Positions 44,583 through 54,470 of a stretch of 64,000 nucleotides of DNA are shown piece after piece (positions within the stretch are counted from its first letter, which is position 1; each line of letters starts with the position of its first letter). The stretch is from contig NZ_CP073013.1 in NCBI RefSeq assembly GCF_020694005.1, positions 3,296,578 to 3,360,577 of the forward strand, read 5' to 3'. A program made the translations under genes and the position numbers. This DNA is from Marinomonas profundi (GTDB taxonomy: Bacteria; Pseudomonadota; Gammaproteobacteria; Pseudomonadales; Marinomonadaceae). A model generated the notes under the pieces. It saw only the letters and a list, made by a program, of their open reading frames with translations. It had not been told where the DNA came from and did not search any database.

Positions 44583-45362
44583 CTATGGTAATAAGTCTTC
44601 TTGGTGGATATTTTCGAATCCATCGAATCCGTGTTGCAAGAAATTCGCTACGGACGCTTTGTATTGAGTGTAAGTGTAACCTTCAATACTAGCGAGCCAA
44701 ATGAAGTCATCCCAGTCACCTAATACAAAGCGCTGATAGTGCTCATCTTTATGAACATTAGGCCGGTGGGTGTGTCCATGTATCACGGTGTTGCAGTGAT
44801 GTTGGGCTAAGGAGTCGGTAACGGCTGAGGTTGTGACGTCCATGATAGCTGTGGACTTTGTTGATGCCATCGACTTACTATCATTACGCAGTTGCGCTGC
44901 CAAGGCGATACGTTGTTGCAATGGCATGGCGAGAATATGTTCTTGCCATGCAGGAGAGCGCACGGTTTTTCTGAAGGCTTGATACTCGGTGTCTTCTAAA
45001 CAGTATTCATCGCCGTGGGTCAAGAGTATTGGGCCCGCGTCGAGAGACAATAGGGTTTGCTCTTGAATAAGTGTGGCCCCAACACGCTTGATCCAAGCTT
45101 TGCCGATTAGGAAGTCTCGGTTGCCATGTAAAAAATATAGGCCGATTCCCGATTGAGACAATGCCGCCAAGGCCTCTTCTATTTGAGTGTTCCAATCTGC
45201 CTGATAATCATCTCCGATCCACGCTTCATAAAAATCCCCCAGAATATAGAGTTCGGCTTTTTCATCACGGGCAATAAGCGCTTTGCTCAGTTGGACAAAT
45301 GCCCGGATAAGATCCGGGCGTTTGTCATTTAAATGCAAGTCTGAAATGAAATAACGGATCAT
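44583..45362 (-). CDS. lpxH: UDP-2,3-diacylglucosamine diphosphatase LpxH
   Basis: 259 residues. Hydrolyses UDP-2,3-diacylglucosamine to lipid X in lipid A synthesis, at the inner face of the inner membrane. Metallophosphoesterase motifs: D8 and H10 (ISDLHLN), GDFYEAWIGDD, HGNRDF, LTHGDEYCLED, IHGHTHRP. The C-terminus is ~15 residues longer than usual. Its ATG overlaps the ppiB stop (TAATG), so it is coupled to ppiB. Confidence 0.96.
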   Translation of the reverse strand: MIRYFISDLHLNDKRPDLIRAFVQLSKALIARDEKAELYILGDFYEAWIGDDYQADWNTQIEEALAALSQSGIGLYFLHGNRDFLIGKAWIKRVGATLIQEQTLLSLDAGPILLTHGDEYCLEDTEYQAFRKTVRSPAWQEHILAMPLQQRIALAAQLRNDSKSMASTKSTAIMDVTTSAVTDSLAQHHCNTVIHGHTHRPNVHKDEHYQRFVLGDWDDFIWLASIEGYTYTQYKASVANFLQHGFDGFENIHQEDLLP

Positions 45363-45865
45363 TAGCCTTCGCTTTTTACTAGTTCAGCACTTTCAATGAT
45401 AACGTCTTCAGCAGGAACGTCTTGATGTCCTGATTTCATGGTGGTTTTCACTTCTTTGATTTTGTTCACAACGTCCATACCGGCCGTCACTTTAGCAAAT
45501 ACTGCGTAGCCCCAACCGTCTGGCGTTTTGCTGCGGTGGTTTAGGAAGCTGTTGTCTGCCACGTTAATGAAGAACTGTGCTGAAGCAGAATGTGGGTCCA
45601 TGGTGCGAGCCATCGCCAGTGTGCCAATTTCGTTTTTAAGGCCATTGTCAGCTTCGTTTTCGATGGCTGTACGAGATTCTTTTTGTGTCATGCCAGGCTC
45701 AAAACCACCACCTTGAACCATGAAACCATTAATGACACGGTGGAAAATAACGCCATCATAAAAACCAGATGTGACATAGTCTTCGAAGTTTTTCGCTGAT
45801 TTTGGCGCTTTTTCGTAATCTAGTTCAACGTGAATGTCGCCGTAGTTTGTGTGTAGAATGATCAT
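45362..45865 (-). CDS. ppiB: peptidyl-prolyl cis-trans isomerase B (cyclophilin)
   Basis: 167 residues, cytosolic cyclophilin. Signatures: [36 protein letters not shown]-like core (here [30 protein letters not shown]), [15 protein letters not shown]. No signal peptide, so PpiB rather than PpiA. AAGGAA lies 7 nt upstream. First gene of ppiB-lpxH. Confidence 0.95.
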   Translation of the reverse strand: MIILHTNYGDIHVELDYEKAPKSAKNFEDYVTSGFYDGVIFHRVINGFMVQGGGFEPGMTQKESRTAIENEADNGLKNEIGTLAMARTMDPHSASAQFFINVADNSFLNHRSKTPDGWGYAVFAKVTAGMDVVNKIKEVKTTMKSGHQDVPAEDVIIESAELVKSEG

Positions 45866-45905
45866 TTAAGATTCCTTGTTTAGTTAATTGCTAAGTTGAG
45901 TTTAT

Positions 45906-46556
45906 CTAATCAATGTTGAGCATTTTATGTGTTTGTAAGCTAAGACGCCACCGCGGATTCGATAAACAATAGTGTAAAGTGACTTGCTGGGTGTCAATGA
46001 GTGGAATTTGATCTGCTGTCAAATGACTTTGATCCATAGGTTGCAAGTAAAAATGCGTGAAATCCAATGATTCAAACAGACCCGGTGAGAGATGCGATTG
46101 CGGATACACCAATTTTAGTTCGTCGCCTTTGTTGACGACTAAAGGCTTAGCGGTTTTAGGGCTAACACATACCCAGTCAATCCCGTTTGGTAATGCTATG
46201 GTGCCATTGGTTTCAATGGCAATGGTGTAGCCATGATGTTTCATTTCGGCGATGAGCTCATCGTCAAGTTGCAGTGCGGGTTCGCCGCCGGTAAAAACAA
46301 CGTATTTATGCCCTTGGCCTGCTGGCCAAAGCGTATCGATATGGGTGCGTAATTGTGTGGCGGTGTTAAATTTTCCGCCATGTTGGCCATCGGTACCGAT
46401 AAAGTCAGTATCACAGAACTGGCATTCGGATTTTGCCCGTGTTTTTTCCAGACCAGACCATAAGTTGCAGCCGGTAAAACGACAAAATAGTGCAGGGCGT
46501 CCAGCATGAGCGCCTTCACCTTGTAATGAATAAAAGGCTTCTTTAATCGAGTACAT
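45906..46556 (-). CDS. queE: 7-carboxy-7-deazaguanine synthase QueE (radical SAM)
   Basis: 216 residues. Radical-SAM ring contraction in queuosine/preQ0 synthesis, turning 6-carboxytetrahydropterin into 7-carboxy-7-deazaguanine. The 4Fe-4S cysteines C30, C45, C48 form CX14CX2C, the variant spacing of one proteobacterial QueE group (GCNLWSG...CQFCDTDF). GGEPALQLD is the SAM-binding glycine motif. queC lies upstream on the same strand with a 153-bp gap; queD and queF are not in the window. Confidence 0.95.
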   Translation of the reverse strand: MYSIKEAFYSLQGEGAHAGRPALFCRFTGCNLWSGLEKTRAKSECQFCDTDFIGTDGQHGGKFNTATQLRTHIDTLWPAGQGHKYVVFTGGEPALQLDDELIAEMKHHGYTIAIETNGTIALPNGIDWVCVSPKTAKPLVVNKGDELKLVYPQSHLSPGLFESLDFTHFYLQPMDQSHLTADQIPLIDTQQVTLHYCLSNPRWRLSLQTHKMLNID

Positions 46557-46709
46557 TGGGTTACACCTGTTACATCTCGAAAAACAGTCGAGGTAAGAGT
46601 TATAACTTTAGTTGGAAATTTAGCGAGTAGATTGGTGATTTGTGGAACAAAAGCAATCTAGAACGAAAACAACACTAAAATTAAATGAGTTATTTGTCTA
46701 ATACGCGTA

Positions 46710-47369
46710 TTAGACTTCGTATTGTAATGGGTCTGTTTTGCCTTGCTCGGCAAAGGCCTCTAAGCGTTCATGGCAAGCGCCACATTTACCGCAAGATTGT
46801 GCGCGACCATTGTAACATGTCCATGTATTGGCGTAGTTGAGATTCATCGTCAAGCCAGCGTTTAAAATCTCGCCTTTGGATGAATGCAAAAAAGGCGTGA
46901 CGATTTCTACCGCTTGATAGTTAGCAATTTTTGATACGGCGTTCATGGCTTCGACAAATTCTGGCCGGCAATCTGGGTAAATGTGATGATCTCCAGAATG
47001 GGCGCCGTAATACACTTTGCCAGCTTCTAAAGAGACAGCATAGGCAATTGCCATAGAAAGCAAGACCATATTGCGGTTTGGGACAACGGTGGATTTCATG
47101 TTGTCTCCTTCATAGTGACCTTCTGGAATCTCGGTGTCGCCAGTGAGCGAGGAATTGGCCATTAAGCTGTTAATGGCGGTAATATCGACAATCTTATGAG
47201 AAATTCCCAAATCACGACAGACTTGTGCGGCGACGTCTAATTCCTTGTGGTGTTTTTGCCCGTAGTTAAAAGACAAGGCATACACATCGAGTCCATTTTG
47301 AATGGCTGTATTTAAAACGGTAAAGGAATCCATTCCGCCTGAATATACTACGACCGCTTTTTCTGGCAT
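46710..47369 (-). CDS. queC: 7-cyano-7-deazaguanine synthase QueC
   Basis: 219 residues. ATP-dependent conversion of 7-carboxy-7-deazaguanine to preQ0. PP-loop SGGMDS at 10-15; the zinc-binding cysteines are near the C-terminus ([23 protein letters not shown]). AGGAAAG precedes the ATG. Next step after QueE in the same pathway. Confidence 0.97.
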   Translation of the reverse strand: MPEKAVVVYSGGMDSFTVLNTAIQNGLDVYALSFNYGQKHHKELDVAAQVCRDLGISHKIVDITAINSLMANSSLTGDTEIPEGHYEGDNMKSTVVPNRNMVLLSMAIAYAVSLEAGKVYYGAHSGDHHIYPDCRPEFVEAMNAVSKIANYQAVEIVTPFLHSSKGEILNAGLTMNLNYANTWTCYNGRAQSCGKCGACHERLEAFAEQGKTDPLQYEV

Positions 47370-47484
47370 CTTGCTTTCCTCGTTTCGTTCTTGCTATTAA
47401 TGATCAGTAATAGGCAAGGTTATTAAAATGCGGAGTATAGCAGATGGCTTCAAGAGGGATAGAAAGTTTTTTGGGCGTTGCACA

Positions 47485-47802
47485 CTAGGATTCGCGGGCA
47501 CAAAATAAGCCGTGTAACGTATGAATAAGCTCTTTTACTCTGACGTCTCCAAGGCTGTAATAAATGGTTTGTGATTCTCTTCGCGTGCTGACTAAGCCGT
47601 CTTTCCTTAAAATGGCCAGATGTTGTGAGAGGGCCGATTGGCTCAAAGGAAGTTTGTCATTAAGAGCGGTAACGGACAATTCTTGCTCCACTAGATAGCA
47701 TAAAATCATGAGGCGATTTTCATTACTAAGCGCTTTTAGAAATGCCGCGGCTTGTGATGACTGTTGCAACATGTTGTCCATTGTGGCTTGTTTATTTTTC
47801 AT
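47485..47802 (-). CDS. ArsR-family repressor, BigR/SqrR-like
   Basis: 105 residues, winged HTH (LSVTALNDKLPLSQSALSQHLAILRKDGLVSTRRES) of the ArsR family. Cysteines C35 and C101 are 66 residues apart, the same spacing as the persulfide-sensing pair of SqrR (C41/C107) and BigR (C42/C108). No CXCXXC metal site is present, so a reactive-sulfur sensor is more likely than a metal sensor. The likely start is the ATG at 47802 with GAG upstream. No sulfide oxidation gene is adjacent; queC follows on the same strand after 115 bp. Confidence 0.82.
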   Translation of the reverse strand: MKNKQATMDNMLQQSSQAAAFLKALSNENRLMILCYLVEQELSVTALNDKLPLSQSALSQHLAILRKDGLVSTRRESQTIYYSLGDVRVKELIHTLHGLFCARES

Positions 47803-47862
47803 CGGTTTATCTCGTGCTCACCTATGTTATGGGCCCACTTTACTAGCGGGAAAAAGAAAACC

Positions 47863-47881
47863 ATCCACATTGTCTGTGGAT
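47863..47881. promoter_or_regulatory. inverted repeat upstream of the ArsR-type gene (candidate operator)
   Basis: ATCCACA (47863-47869) and TGTGGAT (47875-47881) around a 5-nt spacer, ~60 bp before the regulator start. It may be an autoregulatory operator. The right arm also reads as a DnaA-box 9-mer, probably by chance. Confidence 0.35.
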
Positions 47882-47920
47882 AAATCTGGGGGTAGATGTG
47901 ATTAATAGCAACGCTTATCA

Positions 47921-47966
47921 ATCAGGCGAGAGGCTGGTCATTTCTCATACAGCTTCTCGCCTGATG
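47921..47966 (-). terminator. hairpin downstream of xthA
   Basis: ATCAGGCGAGAGGCTG (47921-47936) pairs with 47951-47966 over 16 bp with one mismatch. It overlaps the xthA stop region on the reverse strand boundary and lacks a strong T-run, so termination is probable rather than certain. Confidence 0.55.
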
Positions 47967-47969
47967 GCC

Positions 47970-48785
47970 TTACTTTTCGAGTGCAAACGTTGTCCAAATT
48001 GGGGCGTGATCTGAAGGCTTTTCAATCCCGCGTAAATCATAATCCACATCAGAGTCTTTTAAATAAGGCGTTAGTCCATTCGAGGCCATAATAACATCAA
48101 TTCTCAAACCACGTTTGGGCGTGTCGTCAAAGCCTTTTGAGCGATAGTCAAACCAACTAAAACGATCGTTTTTTGTTGGGTTAAGTTGGCGATAAGTATC
48201 CGTTAACCCCCAACTTGCTAGTGTCGTAAACCATTCTCTTTCTTCTGGTAAAAAACTGCACTTCCCAGACTTAAGCCAGCGCTTTGCATTTGGCTCGCCA
48301 ATGCCGATGTCTAAATCGGTTGGGGAAATATTAATATCGCCCATGACAATGATTTTTTCATCAGGAGAGTGAACGGCAAGGTATTGCATTAAGTCTGCAT
48401 AAAATTTGCGCTTGGCTGGGAACTTGGTTTCATGATCACGGCTTTCGCCTTGAGGGAAATAACCATTAAGTACTTTGACTGGGCCTTGTGGCGTATCAAA
48501 TGTGGCAATGATCATGCGACGCTGAGCATCTTCTTCATCTCCAGGAAAGCCGTATTCCACCTTAGTGGCAGCTTGCTTGCTAAAAATCGCCACGCCATAG
48601 TGAGACTTTTGTCCGTAATAATAAGCATGATAGCCAATAGATTCAGGAATCTCGTGAGGAAAGGCGTCGTCGTGAACCTTAATTTCTTGCAAGCCAATGA
48701 CGTCTGGTGCATGTTTTTCAACTAATGCTTCTATTTGATGTGGTCGAGCACGTAAACCATTGATATTAAAAGAGACAAATTTCAC
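47970..48785 (-). CDS. xthA: exodeoxyribonuclease III (AP endonuclease), GTG start
   Basis: 271 residues. AP endonuclease and 3'-phosphodiesterase of base-excision repair. Motifs: [15 protein letters not shown] (catalytic Glu), [21 protein letters not shown], and the C-terminal SDHAPIW with catalytic His. Start is GTG at 48785 with AAGGAA 5 nt upstream, giving [10 protein letters not shown], the family N-terminus. Confidence 0.96.
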   Translation of the reverse strand: MKFVSFNINGLRARPHQIEALVEKHAPDVIGLQEIKVHDDAFPHEIPESIGYHAYYYGQKSHYGVAIFSKQAATKVEYGFPGDEEDAQRRMIIATFDTPQGPVKVLNGYFPQGESRDHETKFPAKRKFYADLMQYLAVHSPDEKIIVMGDINISPTDLDIGIGEPNAKRWLKSGKCSFLPEEREWFTTLASWGLTDTYRQLNPTKNDRFSWFDYRSKGFDDTPKRGLRIDVIMASNGLTPYLKDSDVDYDLRGIEKPSDHAPIWTTFALEK

Positions 48786-49005
48786 GAGAATTCCTTGTTT
48801 GACGAATTTGCTTAATGATACCTAGATGTTGCAAGTCCATAAAGTAGTTAATGTTGGATTGGTTTGTGGTATTGATGTCGGCTTTTCCCTTATAAGGGCG
48901 GTAGTGCTTTTTTGATGACGATCATAACGGGATTTTTTTAACATCTCTTCATCGCCCTGTTACACTCTGCACATTGTTTTAATGAACTAACATTGGAGAC
49001 TAATA

Positions 49006-50382
49006 ATGTCTTATCAGTATGATTTATTTGTGATTGGCGCCGGTTCAGGTGGCGTTCGTGCTAGCCGTGTTGCGGCATCTAAAGGCTATAAAGTCGCCGT
49101 TGCTGAAGGCAGTGCGCTAGGTGGAACCTGCGTAAATATTGGTTGTGTGCCGAAAAAGTTATTTGTGTATGGTGCAGAATATGGTCATGGCTTTGATGAA
49201 GCGGCCGGTTTTGGTTGGTCTCATCAAGGTGTTGAGTTTAATTGGTCCGTGTTACGAGATAATAAAACCAAGGAAATTCAACGCTTAAACGGCATCTACG
49301 GCAATCTGCTTGGTAATGCCGGGGTAGAGGTTATTTCTGGTTATGCGAGCTTTGTGGATGCGCATACCGTGATGGTGGATGGCAAAACCTTCACCGCAGA
49401 ACGTATTTTGATTGCTGTGGGCGCTAAGCCTTTTATTCCTGAGTTTCAAGGCAGTGATTTAGTCGTTAGCTCGAATGAGATGTTCTTCTTAGAAGAACTG
49501 CCTAAAAAAGCCCTGGTAGTTGGTGGCGGCTATATTGCCGTGGAGTTTGCGGGTATTTTGAATGGCTTAGGGGTTGAAACAAGTCTTGCTTATCGTGGCG
49601 ATCAATTGCTGCGTGGTTTCGATCAAGATGTCCGCGATTTCGCCAGCGAAGAATATAAAAAGTCTGGCATTGATGTGCGTTTGAATACAGACGTTGAACG
49701 CATTGAATTGGTTGATGCTGGTCACCCTAAAGGCGCTCGAAGCGTGTATTTTAAAGACGGTCATTCAGAAGAGTTCGGTTTGATTCTCTACGCAACGGGT
49801 CGCGTACCGAATGTCGCTTCGCTGGAGCTTGAAAAAGCGGGTGTTGAAACGGGCAAAAATGGCGCAGTGATCATTGATCGCAACTTCACCACCTCAGCAA
49901 AAAGTGTTTTTGCGCTCGGTGATGTGACAGATCGTATTCAATTAACCCCAGTGGCGATAAAAGAAGCCATGGCGCTGATTGCCTACTGGTTTGAAGGCAA
50001 AGAAGTGGACTTTGATTATGACAATATTCCAACCGCTGTTTTTAGCCAACCCGCCATTGGCACCGTGGGTTTAAGCGAACAAGAAGCGGAAAAGCGGGGT
50101 CTAGACTTTCGCGTCTATCAAACAGACTTCCGTCCGATGAAACATACATTGAGTGGCAGCACATCGCGCTCCTTGATGAAGCTATTGGTGAATAACGCGG
50201 ACGATAAAGTGATTGGCGCTCACATGGTGGGCGATTACTCTGGTGAGATTATCCAAGGCTTAGGCATTGCAATAAAAGCAGGCGCAACCAAAGCGGATTT
50301 CGATGACACAGTAGGGGTTCACCCAACCAGCGCCGAAGAATTTGTTACCTTCTCAGCAGGGGCCTTAAAAGCTCGAAAATAA
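49006..50382 (+). CDS. gor: glutathione-disulfide reductase
   Basis: 458 residues, FAD- and NADPH-dependent reduction of oxidised glutathione. FAD motif VIGAGSGG near residue 10; redox disulfide C42-X4-C47 in GGTCVNIGCVPKK; NADPH motif VVGGGYIAVEFAG; C-terminal HPTSAEEF with the acid-base His. The spacing CVNIGC is that of glutathione reductase rather than thioredoxin reductase. GGAGA upstream. Confidence 0.96.
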   Translation: MSYQYDLFVIGAGSGGVRASRVAASKGYKVAVAEGSALGGTCVNIGCVPKKLFVYGAEYGHGFDEAAGFGWSHQGVEFNWSVLRDNKTKEIQRLNGIYGNLLGNAGVEVISGYASFVDAHTVMVDGKTFTAERILIAVGAKPFIPEFQGSDLVVSSNEMFFLEELPKKALVVGGGYIAVEFAGILNGLGVETSLAYRGDQLLRGFDQDVRDFASEEYKKSGIDVRLNTDVERIELVDAGHPKGARSVYFKDGHSEEFGLILYATGRVPNVASLELEKAGVETGKNGAVIIDRNFTTSAKSVFALGDVTDRIQLTPVAIKEAMALIAYWFEGKEVDFDYDNIPTAVFSQPAIGTVGLSEQEAEKRGLDFRVYQTDFRPMKHTLSGSTSRSLMKLLVNNADDKVIGAHMVGDYSGEIIQGLGIAIKAGATKADFDDTVGVHPTSAEEFVTFSAGALKARK

Positions 50383-50422
50383 TTTAAGGTTTTCCGCTTC
50401 AGGCGGATGGCTGATTTTTGTT

Positions 50423-50449
50423 AAAAAGGCGCTTACGAGCGCCTTTTTA
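50423..50449 (+). terminator. terminator of gor
   Basis: AAAAAGGCGCT, loop TACG, AGCGCCTTTTT: an 11-bp perfect stem. Confidence 0.92.
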
Positions 50450-50557
50450 ATGCGTTTTCTCTATCAGCGTAGTCTTAATTTCGATTGCCACTATTTAATG
50501 TCTTCTTTACTGTTGCTAACACTTGCAATAAGCACTTAATACAATAAAGAGACAGAC

Positions 50558-52033
50558 ATGAACGAAGTACTAACGAGGTTACAACCCACTGCGATTTGGC
50601 GCCATTTCCAAACACTGTGTAATACACCGCGCCCGTCCTACCATGAAGCCGCATTAAGAGAGCATCTGATTCAATGGGCGACCGAGTTAGGTCATCAGGC
50701 TTATGTTGACCCTGCGGGCAATCTGTTAATTCGCAAAGCCGCCAGTAAAGGCATGGAAGACAGGGAAACCGTGGTTCTGCAAGGTCATTTAGACATGGTA
50801 GCGCAAAAGAACGTCGGCATTGACCATGACTTCACCAAGGATCCAATCGTCACGCAAGTGATCGATGGTTGGGTGCATGCCACCGGAACAACGCTCGGAG
50901 CTGATAATGGCATTGGCGTTGCCGCCGCCATGGCGGTATTGGAGTCGACTGATTTAGCCCATGGTCCCATTGAAGCTTTATTTACCATTGAAGAAGAAAC
51001 CAGTTTACGGGGGGCTTTGCAGCTTGAAGAAGGCATTTTAAAAGGCAAGATTCTACTGAATTTGGACTCTGAAGACCGTGGCGATGTTTACATTGGTTGC
51101 GCGGGTGGTATGGACATCAATATTAAAAAACACTATTCGGCAACAGCTGCGGACGGTAATAAGAAGGCCTTTAAGATTACCGTATCGGGCTTGCGTGGCG
51201 GGCATTCTGGCTTGGACATCCATAAAGGTCGTGCCAGTGCAAACGTTTTGATCGTTCGTTTGTTAAACCTATTAAAAAAACGCTGTGATTTTGGCTTAAG
51301 CTCGTTCAGTGGCGGCACATTGCGTAACGCTATTTCACGAGATGCCATCGCCACTATTAACGTCAATGACAAAGACCAAGCCAAACTGTTTGCTTTTGTT
51401 GCCGAGTTCGAAAAAACCACACAAGCGGAGTTTTCCGCGACAGAAGAAAATCTGAAAGTGACGTTAGGCGCGACGGAATTGGATTCTGAATTGGCAGCCA
51501 GCGACAAAGACGCCTTACTAAACGCCATGTATTGCGCGCCTCATGGCGTTCATCGCATGAGTGCGGATTTGGACGGTGTGACTGAAACCTCCTGTAACTT
51601 TGGCGTGATTAATCTTCGCAACTCGATAGACGGTAAAAAAGTATTTGATGCTTGCTTGTTGGTACGTTCTCTTGTTGATTCCGCCGTCGAGCATCTTGCT
51701 TATGTGGCGAAAGCTGCGTTTTCATTGATTCAAGCTGAGGTGACATTAGAAAACGGCTACCCAGGCTGGCGTCCCGATCCGAAGGCTGGCTTGCTTAAGC
51801 ACTTCTTAACGGTTCACACCGATGTGATGGGTCACGACGCCAATGTGAAAGTTATTCATGCCGGCCTAGAATGCGGCATCATAGGGGCAAAATACCCCGG
51901 TATGGAAATGGTGTCTTTTGGCCCGAATATCCGTGGCGCGCATTCACCAACGGAACGCATGGAAATTGATTCTGTGGCAGACTTCTGGCGCTTACTGATC
52001 GCCTTGTTAGAATCAGCGCCAAAGGCGAAATAA
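50558..52033 (+). CDS. pepD: aminoacyl-histidine dipeptidase PepD (M20 family)
   Basis: 491 residues, cytosolic di-zinc dipeptidase cleaving Xaa-His dipeptides such as carnosine. Zinc ligands: LQGHLDMVAQK, GADNGIGVAAAMA, IEEETSLRGA, LLNLDSEDRG (Asp), and the C-terminal GAHSPTERM. The lid domain lies between ~205 and 390. Own terminator downstream. Confidence 0.94.
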   Translation: MNEVLTRLQPTAIWRHFQTLCNTPRPSYHEAALREHLIQWATELGHQAYVDPAGNLLIRKAASKGMEDRETVVLQGHLDMVAQKNVGIDHDFTKDPIVTQVIDGWVHATGTTLGADNGIGVAAAMAVLESTDLAHGPIEALFTIEEETSLRGALQLEEGILKGKILLNLDSEDRGDVYIGCAGGMDINIKKHYSATAADGNKKAFKITVSGLRGGHSGLDIHKGRASANVLIVRLLNLLKKRCDFGLSSFSGGTLRNAISRDAIATINVNDKDQAKLFAFVAEFEKTTQAEFSATEENLKVTLGATELDSELAASDKDALLNAMYCAPHGVHRMSADLDGVTETSCNFGVINLRNSIDGKKVFDACLLVRSLVDSAVEHLAYVAKAAFSLIQAEVTLENGYPGWRPDPKAGLLKHFLTVHTDVMGHDANVKVIHAGLECGIIGAKYPGMEMVSFGPNIRGAHSPTERMEIDSVADFWRLLIALLESAPKAK

Positions 52034-52052
52034 CACTAAACTCTCCCCCCCT

Positions 52053-52082
52053 AAAAAATACCAGATAACCTGGTATTTTTTG
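52053..52082 (+). terminator. terminator of pepD
   Basis: AAAAAATACCAG pairs with CTGGTATTTTTT, 5-nt loop; 12-bp perfect stem. Confidence 0.92.
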
Positions 52083-52267
52083 CGTTGTTGCTGCTCCGCT
52101 ATTATCTGCGTTTTATTGTCTTCTTATCTTAATTAATCATTTTATTTCAAGTTGTTATTGTAAGTGATGTAATGGTTACATATCTAAATTGTTCTTGAAC
52201 ATTTGTTGAATTTTATTTAGGGTTAAAGGGAGTTTTGTCAATTTTCATAGCAAAAATGAGGTTTATT

Positions 52268-53116
52268 ATGAATAAAGTATTTGGTAGATATATTATATCT
52301 CTAATTAGTTTTTCGATGGCGCTTTTTTCCGTGGCGGCATCAGCAAACACATTGGACAAAATAAAAGACGAAGGTACCGTGACGATTGGGGTAGCGAATG
52401 AAGTGCCCTATGGCTACACCACAGCAGATGGAGAGCCAGCTGGTGAAGCGCCAAGTATTGCGGTTCATATTTTAAATGAGCTGGGTGTTGATGACGTAAA
52501 CGTTGTGGTAACCGAGTTCGGTTCTTTGATTCCTGGTTTACGAGCTGGGCGTTTTGATGTTATTGCTGCGGGTATGTACATCACTCCAAAGCGTTGTGAG
52601 CAAATCCTGTTTTCTAATCCAACATACAGTATTGGTGAAGGCTTCTTGGTGAAAAATGGCAACCCAGAAGGGCTAAATGGTTATGGTGATATTAAAAACA
52701 AATCCGTGAAATTGGGCGTGATGTCGGGTGCGGTAGAATACGGTTATGCGCGTGATTTCGGTATTGATATGAGCAAAGTAGTGACGTTACCGGATTACCC
52801 ATCTGGTGTTGCTGCGCTTAAGTCTGGCCGTATCGATGCGCTTGCTGGTACGAGCTTAACTATGGCTTCTTTAGGGCAAAAAGACGATCGTGTTGAGTTG
52901 GCTCAGCCTTTTGAAGACTTGATGATCAAAGGCGAGGCGATTAAGGGCTATGGTGGCTTTGGTTTCCGCCCTGCCGATACCGCTCTACGTGATGCGTTTA
53001 ATGAAGAGATTGGAAGCTTTGTTGATACCAAAGATCATATTGCCATGATCGAGCCTTATGGCTTTGGTAAACACACTTCGCCAGGTGGTATGACAGCGAA
53101 AGAATTGTGCCAATAA
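52268..53116 (+). CDS. ehuB: ectoine/hydroxyectoine ABC transporter substrate-binding protein EhuB
   Basis: 282 residues, periplasmic. Signal peptide to about residue 28 (SFSMALFSVAASA). The mature protein has the polar-amino-acid-binding (PBP family 3) fold: GTVTIGVANEVPYGY, DVIAAGMYITPKRCEQILFSNP (typical EhuB segment). The ATG at 52268 has GAGG 6 nt upstream; in-frame codons further upstream (from 52235) are unlikely. First gene of ehuBCDA. In other bacteria these import the osmolyte ectoine, as nutrient or protectant. The assignment rests on family resemblance and gene order. Confidence 0.88.
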   Translation: MNKVFGRYIISLISFSMALFSVAASANTLDKIKDEGTVTIGVANEVPYGYTTADGEPAGEAPSIAVHILNELGVDDVNVVVTEFGSLIPGLRAGRFDVIAAGMYITPKRCEQILFSNPTYSIGEGFLVKNGNPEGLNGYGDIKNKSVKLGVMSGAVEYGYARDFGIDMSKVVTLPDYPSGVAALKSGRIDALAGTSLTMASLGQKDDRVELAQPFEDLMIKGEAIKGYGGFGFRPADTALRDAFNEEIGSFVDTKDHIAMIEPYGFGKHTSPGGMTAKELCQ

Positions 53117-53133
53117 CACTGGGGAAATAACTC

Positions 53134-53796
53134 ATGGAATTAGGAGAAATTGTCTCCGTATTGCTCCAGGGAGCCATGGTCACCATTAAAATTGTGGCCA
53201 TGGCGTTGCCTCTTGCAGCGTTAATGGCGTTTAGCTTTGGCTTGATTCGCCTTTATGCACCAGCGCCTTTTAAGCAAATAGCCATTGTTTATATTGAGTT
53301 TTTTCGCGGCACTTCCGCGTTAATTCAGTTGTATTGGATATATTTTGTATTGCCATTTTTTGGTATTTCTATCGATGCGATGACTGCCGCCGTGGTGGCC
53401 TTGGGTTTGAATATTGGTTCTTACGGTACAGAAGTTGTGCGCGGGGCAATTCAAGCGGTGCCAAAAGGACAGTATGAAGCGTCGATTGCTCTTAACTTCA
53501 CTCCTTCACAGCGTTTGTGGCGCATTATGATGCCGCAAGCACTGGTGAATATGATTCCCCCTTTTGGAAACCTGACGATTGAGTTGGTGAAGGCAACGTC
53601 ATTAGTATCTTTGATTACCATTGGTGATTTGACCTTTAGGGCGAAGTCTCTAGCGGATACCACATTACAAGTAGGTGAGATATTCGGTGTTGTCTTGCTG
53701 TTTTACTTTGTAATCGCTCAATGTTTGGTGTTTTTCATAAGACGCTTAGAAAAACACCTTGGCAAAGGCTTAGGTCGTGGAGGTATTGATTCATGA
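53134..53796 (+). CDS. ehuC: ectoine/hydroxyectoine ABC transporter permease EhuC
   Basis: 220 residues, HisM/GlnP-type inner-membrane permease with about five hydrophobic segments. EFFRGTSALIQLYW (~55-68) and the ATPase-coupling loop EVVRGAIQAVPKGQYEASIALNFTPSQR (~93-120) are family markers. GGGGAAA upstream. Its stop overlaps ehuD by 4 bp (ATGA). Confidence 0.88.
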   Translation: MELGEIVSVLLQGAMVTIKIVAMALPLAALMAFSFGLIRLYAPAPFKQIAIVYIEFFRGTSALIQLYWIYFVLPFFGISIDAMTAAVVALGLNIGSYGTEVVRGAIQAVPKGQYEASIALNFTPSQRLWRIMMPQALVNMIPPFGNLTIELVKATSLVSLITIGDLTFRAKSLADTTLQVGEIFGVVLLFYFVIAQCLVFFIRRLEKHLGKGLGRGGIDS

Positions 53797-54470
53797 TTGG
53801 GTTTGAATGGGATTGGGCATTTACGTGGGAAGTGCTTCCGATGATTTTGTCTGCCGCGAAAGTGACATTGCTGGCGACATTGTTGGGGAGTATTTTTGCT
53901 ATTTTTATGGGCCTCGTATTCGCTTTGCTTCGTCGTAGCAAAAACCGGCCATTGCGTATCGGTGTGTACTGGATCGTCGAATTTATTCGAAGTACCCCCT
54001 TGCTAGTACAGATTTTCTTTTTGTATTACGTGATGCCTGAGTTTGGTATTAGTTTGTCGCCTCTCGCAACAGGGGTATTTGCACTCGGCCTTCACTATGG
54101 CGCGTATTTATCAGAAGTGTTCCGTAGCGGTATCGATGGTATTGAAAAGGGACAGTGGGAAGCGGCGAGAGCGCTGAATTTATCGCTTATTGATACCTAC
54201 AAAGACATTGTTTTGCCTCAAGCCATCCGTCCTATGATTCCCGCAACAGGGAATTATATTATTGCGATGTTTAAAGAGACGCCTCAGCTTTCGGCGATTA
54301 CGCTCTTGGAAATGTTACAAATCGCTAAGATCATTGGCTCAGAAAATTTCCGCTATCTAGAACCGTTTACTTTAGTGGGGATTCTGTATCTCGTGTTTAG
54401 TATTGTCGCCGCCTACGGTATTCATCAGGTTGAAAAACGTTTTCCAAAAGAAGGATTTAGTTTGAAATGA
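53793..54470 (+). CDS. ehuD: ectoine/hydroxyectoine ABC transporter permease EhuD
   Basis: 225 residues, second HisM-type permease; homologous to EhuC with [23 protein letters not shown] and the coupling loop [25 protein letters not shown]. With EhuC it forms the membrane channel. It overlaps ehuC and ehuA by 4 bp each, so the three are coupled. Confidence 0.88.
   Translation: MIGFEWDWAFTWEVLPMILSAAKVTLLATLLGSIFAIFMGLVFALLRRSKNRPLRIGVYWIVEFIRSTPLLVQIFFLYYVMPEFGISLSPLATGVFALGLHYGAYLSEVFRSGIDGIEKGQWEAARALNLSLIDTYKDIVLPQAIRPMIPATGNYIIAMFKETPQLSAITLLEMLQIAKIIGSENFRYLEPFTLVGILYLVFSIVAAYGIHQVEKRFPKEGFSLK

Noticed and set aside
46557-46709. preQ1 riboswitch upstream of queE or queC
   Set aside because: No recognisable preQ1 aptamer hairpin plus A-rich tail was found in 46557-46709 or 47370-47484.
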